Shown piece after piece: positions 23,752 through 34,685 of a stretch of 64,000 nucleotides of DNA. The notes under the pieces are model-generated. The model was not told where the DNA came from. It ran no database searches and saw nothing but the letters and a program-made list of their open reading frames with translations. Source of the DNA: Ooceraea biroi (lineage: Eukaryota > Arthropoda > Insecta > Hymenoptera > Formicidae); NCBI RefSeq assembly GCF_003672135.1, contig NC_039513.1, positions 13,615,971 through 13,679,970 on the forward strand, in the 5' to 3' direction. Each line of letters begins with the position of its first letter. Position 1 is the first letter of the stretch. The translations under genes and the position numbers were made by a program.

Positions 23752-25244
23752 CAGAGTGTCCCATGGGAAGGTGCTGAAACTAATCAGCTGTCATTTTTAA
23801 ACGTATGCAGTTATTGAAAAAACAAAAATTGCGTTGGAAAGAGGAAAGTCTGCAGTTTTTAATGGGTATAAATAAAATTTAGCAAAATGTTTGTATATCA
23901 GTTTATTTTATTAATGAAAAATATGCTAATAATCAAGTAAACTAATGATAAATATTTTCAAAGTGTGCACCATCTGAATTTGTACAAAAATCAATTCTTT
24001 TACGAAAGCTTGTGAAAACTTTTTCTAACATGTCGTCTTTAATGTTGCTGACGACCTTTTTAATAGCTACTACTAAATCTGACACTGTTTCTGGATTTCC
24101 AGCATAACAATGGTCCTTAATGTATCCCCAAAGAAAGAAGTCACATGGATTTAAATCCGGCGAGTACGGTGGCCATTCTAGCCCCCCCTGGGCAAATTTG
24201 GGGTATCCCAAACCGATGACTCGATTGCTATAAACTTTATGGATTGTTTCGAAGACCTCCTGGGTTCGATGTGGTGTCGCTCCATCCTGCATGAAATGAA
24301 ATCCTCTGACCAGGCCTCTTTTTTTGCATGAGGGAAGAATTGTGTTTCGAGAAGCTGCTTGTAACTTTCACCAGTGACTGTTGATTCGAAGAATTGCAGA
24401 TTCCTTTTACCGAGATCGCAGCCCATGCTGTTATTTTTTGTGGATGTAAAGGTTTAGCCAGGGAAACGTTGGGATTTTCCGACCCCCAAAATCTATAATT
24501 TTGTTTATTAACATAACCATTTAGCCAGAAATGTGCGTCGTTCGTGTAAATTATCAATTTTGCATCAAGTTCTCCATCTTCAAACATTCCATTCACGTTT
24601 CGTCATAGCGCGTTTGGTTAGCAATTGATGCGATGTTATTTTATAGGGATGCATTTTCAGGAAATGTTTTAAAATCCTGTGTAACGTTGTTTTGGATATT
24701 TCAAGAGCTTGGGCAGCTTTCCGAATGGAAGAATTTGGATTCTCTTCAAAATACTTCTTAATATCTTCAATGTTTTCTTCTGCAGCTACAGACACAGAAG
24801 GACCTGGCAGATTATGTCTACGGTCTTGGATAGTTCCATACTGCATAAAATTATCGATAATTCTGATAAAAATAACACAAAACATTATTTTAATGCAGAT
24901 TTATTGCCAAAAAATGGAGTGACGTAACGCATACGTTTAAAGAAATAATAAATTCTAACCTTTTCAGCGTGTTTTCGCTCTTAACTTTATGTGTTCCGTA
25001 TTTAGTACGAAACCCCCTGTAAGCATTGCTATAAACTTTTCCTCCGGAAAAGAAGCACTCGACAAGATAAATCTTTTCTTCCGTCGTCAGATTACTCATT
25101 TTGACGCGCACGGACTTGCATCTACCACAACCAGAATAAAACTGCGAACACTCAGTGAACGACCGTTAACCGTAAGACCCTTTCTGAAATCATGGAGGGG
25201 AGAACCAATCGTTTACTTTCAGCAACTTCCCATGGGACACCCTG
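23752..25244 (-). mobile_element. Decayed Tc1/mariner-type transposon (DDD, long spacing)
   Basis: A 1493-bp element with terminal repeats CAGAGTGTCCCATGGGAAG at the left end and the complement of CAGGGTGTCCCATGGGAAG at the right end, continuing for about 27 bp. TA lies at 23750-23751 and 25245-25246. It contains a minus-strand transposase pseudogene spread over several frames. The CAGGGTG start and TA duplication are shared with the elements at 26234-27000 and 34432-37372. Confidence 0.92.
23942..25111 (-). pseudogene. IS630/Tc1-mariner transposase pseudogene
   Basis: A broken transposase read from 25111 downwards. The first segment (MSNLTTEEKIYLVECFFSGG, from 25099) resembles the N-terminal helix-turn-helix of the large insect family with a DUF4817-type start. 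The second frame (24885-24580) holds the second HTH (RKAAQALEISKTTLHRILK). The third (24596 down) holds the first catalytic aspartate (TNDAHFWLNGY) and KITAWAAIS. A fourth covers FFESTVTGESYKQLL. The last (24292-23942) has QDGATPHR and YSPDLNPCDFFLWG, the second and third catalytic residues, and ends HFENIYH. By my count 47 residues separate the second and third aspartates, more than in DD34D mariner or DD41D relatives. At least four frame changes make it non-functional. Confidence 0.9.
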
Positions 25245-25246
25245 TA

Positions 25247-26231
25247 CGAATATTTGTAGAAACTACATACACGAGATTACAAAATTGATAGCTTATTTGA
25301 AAAATGTAGTTCGGATTTCTTCGAATTTCAGTTTAACTATATTAAATAACTATATTAAATATAATTTAATATAGTTATACATTTGATTTTCTCCATGGAA
25401 ATCCGTTTCTACGCAGCGTTTCGCGTTTCATGCGAAACGACCTGGCGTTATGATATAAGCCAGTAATGTCTGTTCTTAGCACGGAGCCCGTAAGTTTGTA
25501 CCATATTCCACACTTTACTCGCATTACGCCCCCATGTGTCGTCTGCGACCTTTTTGATCATAGAGTGTATACCGTAATCTCCACACACGGCCGGTATCGC
25601 ACCACGGTCCAACGGCTCCGCACGCATTCGCTCTACTATGTTGTCGGACTTCATTAAGAGGATCGTATAGCACTCCAGCTGAAGAAGATCGAAAAAGGAG
25701 CACGACGAGGGACGCGCGGCGCGTTCGCTCGCGCATACGAGATGCGCGATGCGCTGGATGCAGGGACCCGAGTGGAGGCTGCAGGAAGTCCACACCGTGC
25801 TGGTGTTGTATATCTTGTCATCCAATATTTTAGCACGTCGGGGTATTACGCGCGAGTCCACGTCAGCCGGAGAACCGTATACACCTCACGAGTTATTATT
25901 GTATATCAAATTATTACGCGCGGAGCGTCTTCTCGCGATCTCGGAGGATTTACGCAATTCCGTTTTTACTGCGTTGCATCTTCCATAACGTTTCATGCAA
26001 CGATGTATGTAAGATCAATTATTGTTCGGCTTTGATACAAGTTTTTAAAATGTTATTTATTATTATCTCGTGATTTCCTCGACTATTGCGGTTAGCATTG
26101 ACTGATGCACTGATTAATATTAATTGGGAGGGATCTGTAAGACGTTCTTTTTCTTTTTGCTGTGTACTGAATGCATGGTGGAAGTTGACAATAAATTTTC
26201 GGTGAATACTGTATTGTGCACTGTGTATATA
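25247..26231. other. Gene-free background; one weak candidate frame
   Basis: No gene accepted. A 137-aa minus-strand frame (25448-25861) contains a stretch with protein-like composition (DNIVERMRAEPLD, then KVWNMVQTYGLRAKN), but I recognise no family, see no strong splice sites, and equally long frames lie on the other strand. A small AT palindrome (ATATTAAAT/ATTTAATAT) sits at about 25338-25378. Confidence 0.45.
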
Positions 26232-26233
26232 TA

Positions 26234-27000
26234 CAGGGTGAGGCACCTAAAACAGGCCACCTGAATATCTCAGCTGTTATTGGTGATAGAAAAAAATGTG
26301 TCAGATCAAACTTGCATGGTTTCGAGGGACACATAATTTGTTCTAAATAGTTTTTTATTAGGTGGACGCGTAGAGGTCATATGAAGGTCAACTTCGTTTT
26401 TTAAAATGGTATATGTTTTTTTACGTACCATCTAGTAGAGCGTTTGAAGATGCGCACATTGATCTACGGGTCAAAATCATTCAAGATCACTGAAGGCTAA
26501 AATTTCTAAGTGCTAGAACCTTTTCATTTCCGAGTTCACGGTATTTTCAATAGCAGAGAACTCTAGGCAATATAAAAATTAATGATATCATCAACTCAGA
26601 ACTCCTCTGAGAAGAAACAATTTTAAGCTCGAGAACTTTTTCATTTCTGAGTTTACGGTATTTTCAATAGCAGAGAACTCTAGGCAATATAAGAAATAAT
26701 GATATCATCAACTCAGAACTCCTCTGAGAAGAAAAAATTTTAAACTCGAGAACTTTTTCATTTCTGAATTTACGGTATTTTCAATAGCAGAGAACTCTAG
26801 GCAATATAAGAAATAATGATATGAACAACTCAGAACTTCTCGGAAAAGAAAACATTTCTAATAGCTAGAACTTTTTCATTTCTGAGTTTACGGTATTTTT
26901 AATAGCAGAGAACACCATGCAAGTTTGATCTGACACATTTTTTTCTATCACCAATAACAGCCGAGATATTCAGGTGGCCTGTTTTAGGTGCCTCACCCTG
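26234..27000. mobile_element. TA-flanked MITE with internal tandem repeats
   Basis: A 767-bp element. Inverted ends of about 85 bp begin CAGGGTGAGGCACCTAAAAC, with TA duplicated at 26232-26233 and 27001-27002. The interior is mostly a tandem repeat (26511-26913). No coding capacity. The CAGGGTG terminus and TA duplication link it to the DD41D-type elements in this window, which may supply transposase. Confidence 0.92.
26511..26913. repeat. ~116-bp tandem repeat, about 3.4 units
   Basis: Units start near 26511, 26628, 26744 and 26861. Each has CTTTTTCATTTCTGAGTTTAC, CAATAGCAGAGAACTCTAGG and ATCAACTCAGAACTCCTCTG. The last unit is truncated where the right terminal repeat begins. It lies entirely inside the MITE. 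Confidence 0.9.
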
Positions 27001-27002
27001 TA

Positions 27003-30000
27003 TATTTATTTATCGTTTCCGAATTCTGTGTGGTCGCGCGGAATTCTTCGGCGTGTTTGAGAAAAATTCCCGAAACGCGTTACAAACCCTTCAGCGCGAC
27101 GATCGAACGGACAACGAATCGGGGTTGAAGTATTTATGGTCTCGTTGAAACAATGCTCACGCACAGCAGGCTCCAACGTTACTTGCTCAATTCTCTTCTC
27201 GCATGTCGAGACGGTGTACGATAGATAGAGAAAAAATGGTCATCGTGCCTGCTTTTCGGTTGCCATATATGGCGAATATATGAATTTGTATATAAAAAAA
27301 TAACATTTTAAAAAATGTCAGTCTTATAATTGTGTTTGATGATACATGTCTCAAATATTAAAGTACATATCAAATTCTTTGATCTCTCGTTAAGCTCTAG
27401 ATAAATAATATCGAATACTTAAGCTATAATATTGCTGCTTGACATATTGATTTAGGCTCTATTTAGATTTCTTCCGTGCACAGTGTGCTTTTAATCTCTA
27501 GTTAGGTTCTAAGTAAACAGTGTAAGGTCTCGAAATCCAAATATGTAAATCAATAGCTGACAAGGCGGGATCGATAACATAAATATGAGTGGAGTGACTG
27601 TCGAGTGAACACGTACGCTAGACATACAAATACATATATGTGCAGTAAAAAAAATCGCAAAGAATCGACGAAGGATTAAAATGATCGAATTAAAATTATC
27701 GACTGACTGGCTTGGATGTTGAAGGTTCAACTTGTCTTTGAAGAACCACAGCAATATTGATGAGTAAAGTCTAAGTGTGCGATTACACTAACAAAGTAGG
27801 TCTAAATAATAAAATTTTATTGTTAGTGATTCCAACCGTCTGATCCCTAATTTTGAGCAATAAACAAGCACTTTCACTCCTCGACTAAATAACAGCAGAG
27901 GAAAGCTTTTTGAGCAGCTGTAAATGTGCGTCACTAAAAGAACCGAGTTTTCACCGTTGGTGAAAGTTATTCTTGAAAAAACGACACTACTAGCTAATCA
28001 TAATTACATCTTATTCCACACAACTTTAACGCATACATTAGAACTCGCGTTTATATCTAGAATACAGCGCGCCGCGAGTGAGACCGCGCATAATTAAGAG
28101 TTTACGATCAAAACGATCAAAATGTACACGGTTGGTGTTTCCGTTTCTTCGCATCGATGGCTCGCAGCGAGGGTAACGTCGTTTTAGCGACATTTCCTCT
28201 ACAAAACGATCCTCTACGATCCTCCCGATGTCGTTCCACCGCCGCGTGGAACGTGGAAACGCCGGCGAACGCGGTAAGGCCGCTGGCGGATGCTGCGCCT
28301 GGAGAAGAACCGGGAGGCCATTACCCGGTGTACCAACCATTCAACCGACCAAGCCCATTACCATTTATCCTGGCAGCCGCGTGCCGGAATCGGAATTCGT
28401 ACTTTTGCGGGCCGAGCGAACCGAGCGAATTTATAATAACAAGGAACTCCCGGTTGTGTGCCTGTGTGCGTGGTGCGTAGCCTGTAATCGGCGTCCCGGG
28501 ATTGCGTTGGGATGCCGATCGGTTGTTGACGGGCTTGGAGGAGAATCCCGGTGAGAGCTGGATGGATGGAGTCGGAAATATCTGTCCATCTTAATTAACC
28601 CCGAAGTCGCGGGCCGCAGCAAGTCGGTAACTCGCCGAACTCGTCGGCGCAACACCGAAAATACCGAGAGCGAGTGCGACTTCTCGTGCACAGGCGCGTA
28701 GAAGACTGTAAACAATGTTATAAATAATATAATATTAATATTAAATTAATAAAACGTAATCGCTATTTTCCCTCTATACTTTGTAACAAATGGCTCTATT
28801 ATTAACTTGCAGGAAATCGCAATTCCCTGTATTAGAATCCTCCCCCAGAAATTGCTCAAACTTTTTTCCGATTTACAATTTACTGCTTGATTTACTTCTA
28901 TTACGATAATTAAAATCGCAACGTATATCTTTCGTTCTTAATATCTCTTCCTCTTCTTCGTTCGTTACCAAGCGATTCAGATGGATAGGATCGAAGAACG
29001 ATCGAGGAACACGATCGATCGGGGACTATCGTCGAGCATAAATGCTTCCCCTGCTGCAGCACGCGCGGGGCGAACACGCCTGATCGTTCCATAAAATTGT
29101 TAAACGGTAAACCGTGATCTATGACCGCGCGCGCGTGATAGCAAGACACGTACATACGTCCAAGAAGAAAAGAGCATTCAACAGTGGCGGCCGAAGCGGA
29201 TCGGCGTCGGACAATTAGCAATGGGCTGCGCTGCCGGGCGGCGGTTTCTTTTGCCGCGTGCCTCCTTCCTAGCGGGATTATTCGCCCCGCGATGCGGATA
29301 ATCGCCGTTCGCGGACGGCTCTCCCGGCCGTCCGTCCATCCGTCCGTTCGTTCGTTCGATCTTCGAAAGCGAGCGATATTACCAGCGGGCACGCCACGGA
29401 GCAAGAAGGAAGAGAGAGAGAGAGAGGAAGAACGAGAGAAAGAGACAGCGAAACGAAGAAAAAAGGACCGGCGAAGAAAGCCGAAGAGCGGGATTTATTA
29501 TGGGGATCGTATGTCCCGTAAGAGCAGCCGTGAAAGTGCACCGCGCCTGCAACCGGGAGAGCCGGCACGGCCAACCTCGCCTTTACGATTCCACCGCACT
29601 CGACATTCTACGCGCGCATATGATTAGTTAGCGGTAGATCATAGCCGAGTATGAATTATCGGCTAATCGTGCACCACTACCGGCGAGTATGCCTCTCTCT
29701 CTTTTTCTCTCTCGTACTTCTGCGTGTCCTTCTCTCTCCTGCTACGGCCGTGGAACTGATTCCCGCGAGAGGAGGTCTTTAGTGGACGAAACGGCCGCGC
29801 GAGAGAATGCAGTATATTCTTCTCTCTTCTTCTTCTTTCTTGCTTGTCGCTTTTTTTCTCGCGAGAGAATCGCGTTCCCGCAACGTAATTACGAAATTAC
29901 GATCCCGCCGCGAAATCCGTTGGGTCTGCCTGTCGATTTGTTCTCCTCTTCTGTTCTCCGCGATTCTCTTACTCGCGATTTGATGAAAGATCCTTCGCGA

Positions 30001-30666
30001 TCATCAACCGATTGGCCAGTTTAGCCAGTTGATGTTCGATAAAAATTGATCCTCCGACAGTGATAATGGCAAGAGAGAATAAACTGCGGAGAGCATCTTT
30101 CGGATCGCAACTTTCGCTGAATTGTACTCTCTGTGAGAGAAAAAAAAGAAAATAAATTGACACGGCGTCGTTGAATCATCGATCTTACGTAATTCGTACG
30201 CTATCTCGTAATTCATTCCAGTATCGCGAACGACACGCTTTTTGTGGCTCTCGTATACCTGCCGATACGCTTCTTCTTATCCTTGCATGGCCATTGCCGC
30301 TCATCAGCGTGATTTCTGCGAGTGCGTCCGGCTCGCAGTGAGGAACTCGATCGCCGAGTTTGCGGAGTACCCGGCAAAAAGGTGGCGCGGGATCAGGTGG
30401 AATTTACGATTGCCATAATCGTCCGGTTATAGCGTGCATAAGCGAGGCATAGCAGATCCGCGTCGTCGTCGTCGGCCTGCGAACGATCGACCGTACATCG
30501 AAGCACCTTTACCACTTTCCTCGTTTATCTCGGGATTCTACTGCGGCAAACAGGGTGTCCGGAAATCAGGAATATCCATAGAGCGATATCGTAAAGCCCA
30601 TATCAGATCAGGAATTGGAGATTAAAATTACGAGTTAAAGATTAGAATTTGATTGATCAAATGAAT
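27003..30666. other. Gene-free background
   Basis: No gene recognised. AT-rich from 27240 to 28060, CpG-rich afterwards, with a GA-rich tract near 29405-29470. Overlapping frames at 28157-28554 and 28910-29627 occur on both strands and are arginine/serine-rich without a domain. Confidence 0.5.
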
Positions 30667-30668
30667 TA

Positions 30669-31955
30669 TTGGGTTGGCCAAAAAGTAATTGCGTTTTTTT
30701 CCAATAGATGGACATACATGTCTTGAAATGTAACTAACTTCATTCTAAACCGCAAATTCATTATGTAGGTTAACAACTCACAGTTCAAGCTTGTTTTACA
30801 AAAAGAAAGTACACGATTTCGTTAACAATTGTTTCTTTGCCGTCGATTTCAAAATGGAAAATCAAAAAGAACATTTTCCTCATATTTTCTTTTATTACTT
30901 CCGAAAAGGGAAAAACGCTGTGCAAGCTCGTAAAAAGTTATGTCATGTATATGGCGAAGATGCTTTAAAACTGCGGCAGTGTCAAAATTCGTTTACTAAA
31001 TTTCGATCTCGAGATTTTAATGCGAAAGATGCACCACGCTCAGGAAGGCCAATCGAAATTGATGATGACAAAACAAAGGCACTGATCGATTCCAATCGGC
31101 GTTTAACGACACGAGAGATTGCTGAGAATCTTAACGTATCGAAATCGAGTGTTGAAAACCATTTAAAACGACTTGGATACATTAGTAAGCTCGATATTTC
31201 GGTACCACATGAGCTGAAAAAAATTCATCTCACTAAGCGTATTGACATCTGCGATTCTCTTTTGAAACGTGAGGAAAATGATTCATTTTTGAAACGTATG
31301 ATAACAGGCGACGAAAAATGGATCGTCTACAACAACGTCAAACGAAAAAGATGGTGGAGCAAGCGTGATGAACCTGCTGAAAGCACTTGAAAAGCAGATA
31401 TTCACCAAAGAAAGATTATGCTGTCAGTCTGGTGGGACTGTGTATTTTGAGCTGCTTGCAAGGAATCAAACCATTAATTCAGACGTATACTGTCGTCAAC
31501 TGGATAAACGAAATGATGCCATCAAACAGAAACGTCGAGAATTGGTGAATCGCAAAGGTGTTGTGTTTCACCATGATAACGCTAGACCACATACAAGTTT
31601 GGTTACTCGTGAAAAATTGTTGCAGCTTGGATGGGATGTGTTACCATGATGTTACCACATCCACCATATTCGCCAGACCTGGCACCATCAGATTACCATT
31701 TGTTTCGTTCTTTGCAAAACGCCTTGAATGGTAAAACCTTGACTGCTGATGAGGATATGAAATCGTTGTTGGAATTGTTTTTTGCTGAAAAAGATAAGAA
31801 CTTTTTTGAGCGCGGAATCATGAAGTTGCCTGAAAAATGGCAAAAGATAATCAAACAAAATGGACAATATATTGTTTAATAAAGTTTTTGTTTCCCATGA
31901 AAAATTCGCCTTTTATTTATATAAAAAAAACGCAATTACTTTTTGGCCAACCCAA
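30669..31955 (+). mobile_element. Defective mariner transposon, copy 2
   Basis: A 1287-bp mariner in forward orientation. Ends TTGGGTTGGCCAAAAAGTAA and its complement; TA at 30667-30668 and 31956-31957. Near-identical to copy 1 at 2712-3999, which is inverted relative to it about 27 kb away. Confidence 0.95.
30854..31879 (+). pseudogene. Mariner transposase pseudogene (copy 2)
   Basis: DD34D transposase remnant of 1026 bp, the same length as copy 1. From MENQKEHF at 30854 it is open through the helix-turn-helix region (TTREIAENLNVSKSSVENHL) and TGDEKW, then meets TGA at 31388-31390. A deletion just after SVWWD (about 31430) moves the frame. The HHDNARPH segment follows, and an 11-bp duplication around 31641-31656 (GTTACCATGATGTTACC) moves it back. 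SPDLAPSDYHLF and the C-terminus ending QYIV are then readable to the TAA at 31877-31879. Once the lesions are allowed for, I count 34 residues between the second and third aspartates. All three lesions are also present in copy 1. Confidence 0.93.
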
Positions 31956-31957
31956 TA

Positions 31958-32908
31958 CATTTTGATTGAAGGAAGGGGAGGCTCACTCCAAGTTCCAAAT
32001 CGCAATCCCGATCTCCAATGTGTAATTTGATACAAACTTAACGATGTTTTCGAGCTGCGAGAAAAATCGATTTCAAATGGATCGAAGAACTGGTAATAAA
32101 AATTCGTGCTTTCGCGCTTCAGCTTGAACTTATTGCTCGAAATACTGCGTGTTCTGGGTTGCTGATTATGGTGTTTTTCTGTTTCAGGTAAGTCTCGCAT
32201 GTCCCGATGTTTTTGCTTGGTCTAGCGAACGCTATTTACGATCGCGAACGAGGTAAGTGGAAGTTACGGGCGCAGATTCGAGTTACGTTACGCGAAGGTA
32301 CAATACAATCCGTGTCGGGGCCTGATTTATTTCGGATTGTGCGTGGCGTGACCAGCTTCTGAAGCCATGGATAGGCTTCAGAGGTCTTCGTACGTTACTT
32401 GAAAAAGAGTCAATTAAAGTGATGAATTAACAATTAAATTAAAGGAAATGAAAAAAATTTTATTGTAGAATATAATACACATATGTATGTGTAATGTGTA
32501 TATATAATACTATATATTGTTGAAACTGCATTGTAATGCGACGACTTAATTGGCGTAATTGGAGCACAAGTATAATTCGAGCCGAACGGAATCTAGCAGA
32601 CTTATAAATAGACCTCTATCAACAGACGCACGGCACTTAAGATAAAAACCGTAATCTTCATCGAATGCGCCACTGTGCAGTTACGTGTGATCATGAATTA
32701 TGCATATTCCTGTAAAATATAATCAGTGCCGCACTCATTATGCAACACCTGTTCTAAGCGCTGGAAACATTTTCTAGCGCACGTACGATCGGTTCACGAC
32801 ACACTATTGTGTGCGGCATTCCTTTGAGCTCTAGCCACGTGCTCTAACTGCCAACTAGAGGCCGCTTATATCTCTCGGCAGGGGAAGGGGGCTTCGAGTG
32901 AGATAGTT
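31958..32908. other. Gene-free background upstream of U2 copy 1
   Basis: No gene or transposon recognised. Mixed AT-rich sequence with a short TATATA run near 32493-32516. Confidence 0.5.
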
Positions 32909-33006
32909 CGTTCGTCTACCGCTATGCGGCCTGCTGCTCTATATCGTTCTCGTGAGAAAAATTTCGCCACTAATGCTATATAAAGTCTACGAAATGCTGG
33001 AATGGC
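32909..33006 (+). promoter_or_regulatory. Conserved U2 upstream region (likely snRNA promoter), copy 1
   Basis: About 98 bp directly upstream of the RNA match the same region of copy 2 with four mismatches, while sequence further upstream is unrelated. The block GTTCTCGTGAG..AAATTTCGCC (about -62 to -40) sits where insect snRNA genes carry the proximal sequence element bound by SNAPc. CTATATAAAG lies around -31 to -22. Assignment of the elements is by position only. Confidence 0.65.
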
Positions 33007-33193
33007 ATCGCTTCTCGGCTCTCTGAGCTAAGATCAAATGTGTAGTATCTGTTCTTATCAGCTTAATATCTGATACAATCCCCATGTGGGATTCAGAATA
33101 TTAAACTGATTTTTGGAAACTGGTGGAGGTATGGAGCTTGCTCCGACTCCACCACTGGTCATCCCGACATTGCAGTACCATCGGGATTGGCCT
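33007..33193 (+). ncRNA. U2: U2 spliceosomal snRNA, copy 1
   Basis: The RNA component of the U2 snRNP, which pairs with the intron branch site during spliceosome assembly. Recognised from ATCGCTTCTCGG at the 5' end, the branch-site-pairing segment GTGTAGTATCTGTTC, TTATCAGCTTAATATCTGAT, a stem-loop II region, the Sm-binding site ATTTTTGG, the GGAGCTTGCTCC hairpin, and the 3' stem-loop CATTGCAGTACC. The length of about 187 nt is normal. Stem-loop I reads CTCGGCTCTCTGAGCTAAG rather than the widespread CTCGGCCTTTTGGCTAAG form, yet can still pair. It differs from copy 2 at only two bases, 33124 (T) and 33151 (A), which face each other in one stem. The 3' end is estimated from homology. It could be the main or a minor U2 gene; nothing suggests a pseudogene. 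Confidence 0.95.
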
Positions 33194-33553
33194 CCTAATT
33201 AATACCAAAAATAATTTTAGGTAATAAATATGCCTTCTAGAAAGAAGGAAAATAGTTTTTGATTGAAGGTCTGAAACACTCTACTTCAATATACACTCAC
33301 TCCCAAAAAAAGCGGTACACTAAAATTTAGGGAAAAATTTACCAACCTTCAAATGATCATAACTTGGTAAATAATGAAGATAAAAATATGTTCAAAAATG
33401 CAAAATGAAGCTTCAAGTATCCACTTTAAGAATATTTGAATGGCAATTATGGTCGGTCATTTGACTCAAAATGGCGGATGACAAAATGAGAGGATGCAAA
33501 AGTGATAACCGAAAGTCCGAATTTGTGACGGTGCATGGCGTGAATTAGATATC
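33194..33553. other. U2 3' flank and start of diverged foldback region
   Basis: The first 24 bases (TCCTAATTAATACCAAAAATAATTT) match the 3' flank of copy 2 and may include the 3' processing signal of the snRNA gene. Beyond that there is no gene. CACTCACTCCCAAAAAAAGC at about 33296 looks like a transposon end, and the following sequence is loosely complementary to 33790-34000. Confidence 0.45.
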
Positions 33554-33785
33554 GCAGCCTAATGGGACCAAATGCAAATGAAAATATAGAGTGTTATCTT
33601 TAAAATGCTTTTTACCGAGCGCGATGCGATCATTTTTCGCTGAGTTGTGCAACTTTAAAAAAGAAAACACTCTGTTAAGTAAATTTGGAGTATCTCAACA
33701 AAAAATGATCGCATCGAGCTTTGTAAAAAAGCGTTTTAAAGATAAAACTCTATACTTTTATATGCATTTAGTCCCATTGGGCTGC
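33554..33785. repeat. Inverted repeat core of an old foldback element
   Basis: Left GCAGCCTAATGGGACCAAATG.. (from 33554) pairs with right ..GTCCCATTGGGCTGC (to 33785), arms of about 90 bp with roughly 10-15% mismatch. Weaker pairing continues outwards through AAAATGGCGG (33469) and CCGCCATTTT (to about 33869). No coding capacity. Probably the remains of a DNA transposon with long inverted repeats; the outer boundaries are uncertain. Confidence 0.7.
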
Positions 33786-34431
33786 AATACCTACTTTACA
33801 CCATGTGCCATCGCAAACTCGAATCTTCATTTATCAATTTCGCATGCTCTCCCTTTCCGCCATTTTAAAAAACTTGTCGTGCACAATTTCGATTTAAATT
33901 GCGAAAAGTAGGATTTCAAAGCTTTAAAACCGTTTTTGAAATTTTGTGCTAGGATAGTTAGGTACCGAGATATTCAATTTCGAATTTGCAATATCGTCGA
34001 TTCATCAAGGCCTAAGGAATTAGAAAACCCTGCGGTTCGTTTAGTTCTTTTATAATTCCAACTGCTGCGTTCATTATTCTTTATACTCCAAATCCTTCTT
34101 ATGTGGTGTGTGCGTGTGTGGGTGTAGGTGTGTGTGTGTGTGTGCGCGCGCGCACACGAGTGAGTGTAGATTTGTGCATGATTTGGAATTTTGTAAAATT
34201 ATTAGACGTACAAAGTAATTCTTTTTTTGGAAGAAATTGAGCATTTATTACAAACAAAAAATAATGAACGTGTCAATCCTCGAGATGTTTGCCGTCACTT
34301 TTAATTCTTTTCTTCATCTATCAGGCAGTTGGCGAATTCGCTTTAAAAAAAAGAAATTAAATATAGGTTCAATTTTTTTCAGCAAAAAGCACCAGATTCA
34401 TTTGTGTATCTAATAGTTTAAGATTGATATA
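33786..34431. other. Gene-free; diverged foldback arm and TG/CG tract
   Basis: No gene. The outer arm of the foldback element may run to about 34000. A (TG)n(CG)n tract is at 34102-34157. Confidence 0.5.
34102..34157. repeat. (TG)n(CG)n(CA)n alternating tract
   Basis: Alternating purine-pyrimidine run, TG-rich then CGCGCGCG then CACACG. A classic Z-DNA-prone simple repeat. Confidence 0.85.
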
Positions 34432-34608
34432 CAGGGTGATTCAGGTTTTTTCCGCCAAACTGTGTCAGCATGTTTTACGAGTAAAAATAAGAAAAAAATG
34501 TTATATAAACATAGACTTACAAATGCTTTATTAAGAAATTATAACAAAAATAAAGCTCTTATTGTTAATATGGTTCTGTGTAACGAGAATCGATTATGTT
34601 TACTATTA

Positions 34609-34685
34609 TTATTCCATTTCAAAATGTCCACCATTGTTTTCAATACAAGACTGACATCGCTGAAAAATTGAATTTATCACCGTAT
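34609..34685 (-). pseudogene. Transposase C-terminal fragment (cut off by nested insertion)
   Basis: The minus strand reads INSIFQRCQSCIENNGGHFE and then a stop at 34609-34611. This is the usual C-terminus of the DD41D/DUF4817-type insect transposases. It belongs to the fragment at 36412-37032 and was separated from it by the 1.7-kb foldback insertion. Confidence 0.8.

Noticed and set aside
25448..25861. 137-aa minus-strand frame with protein-like composition
   Set aside because: Briefly considered as an exon of a host gene, but no family was recognised, no strong donor or acceptor is visible, and long frames also exist on the plus strand.
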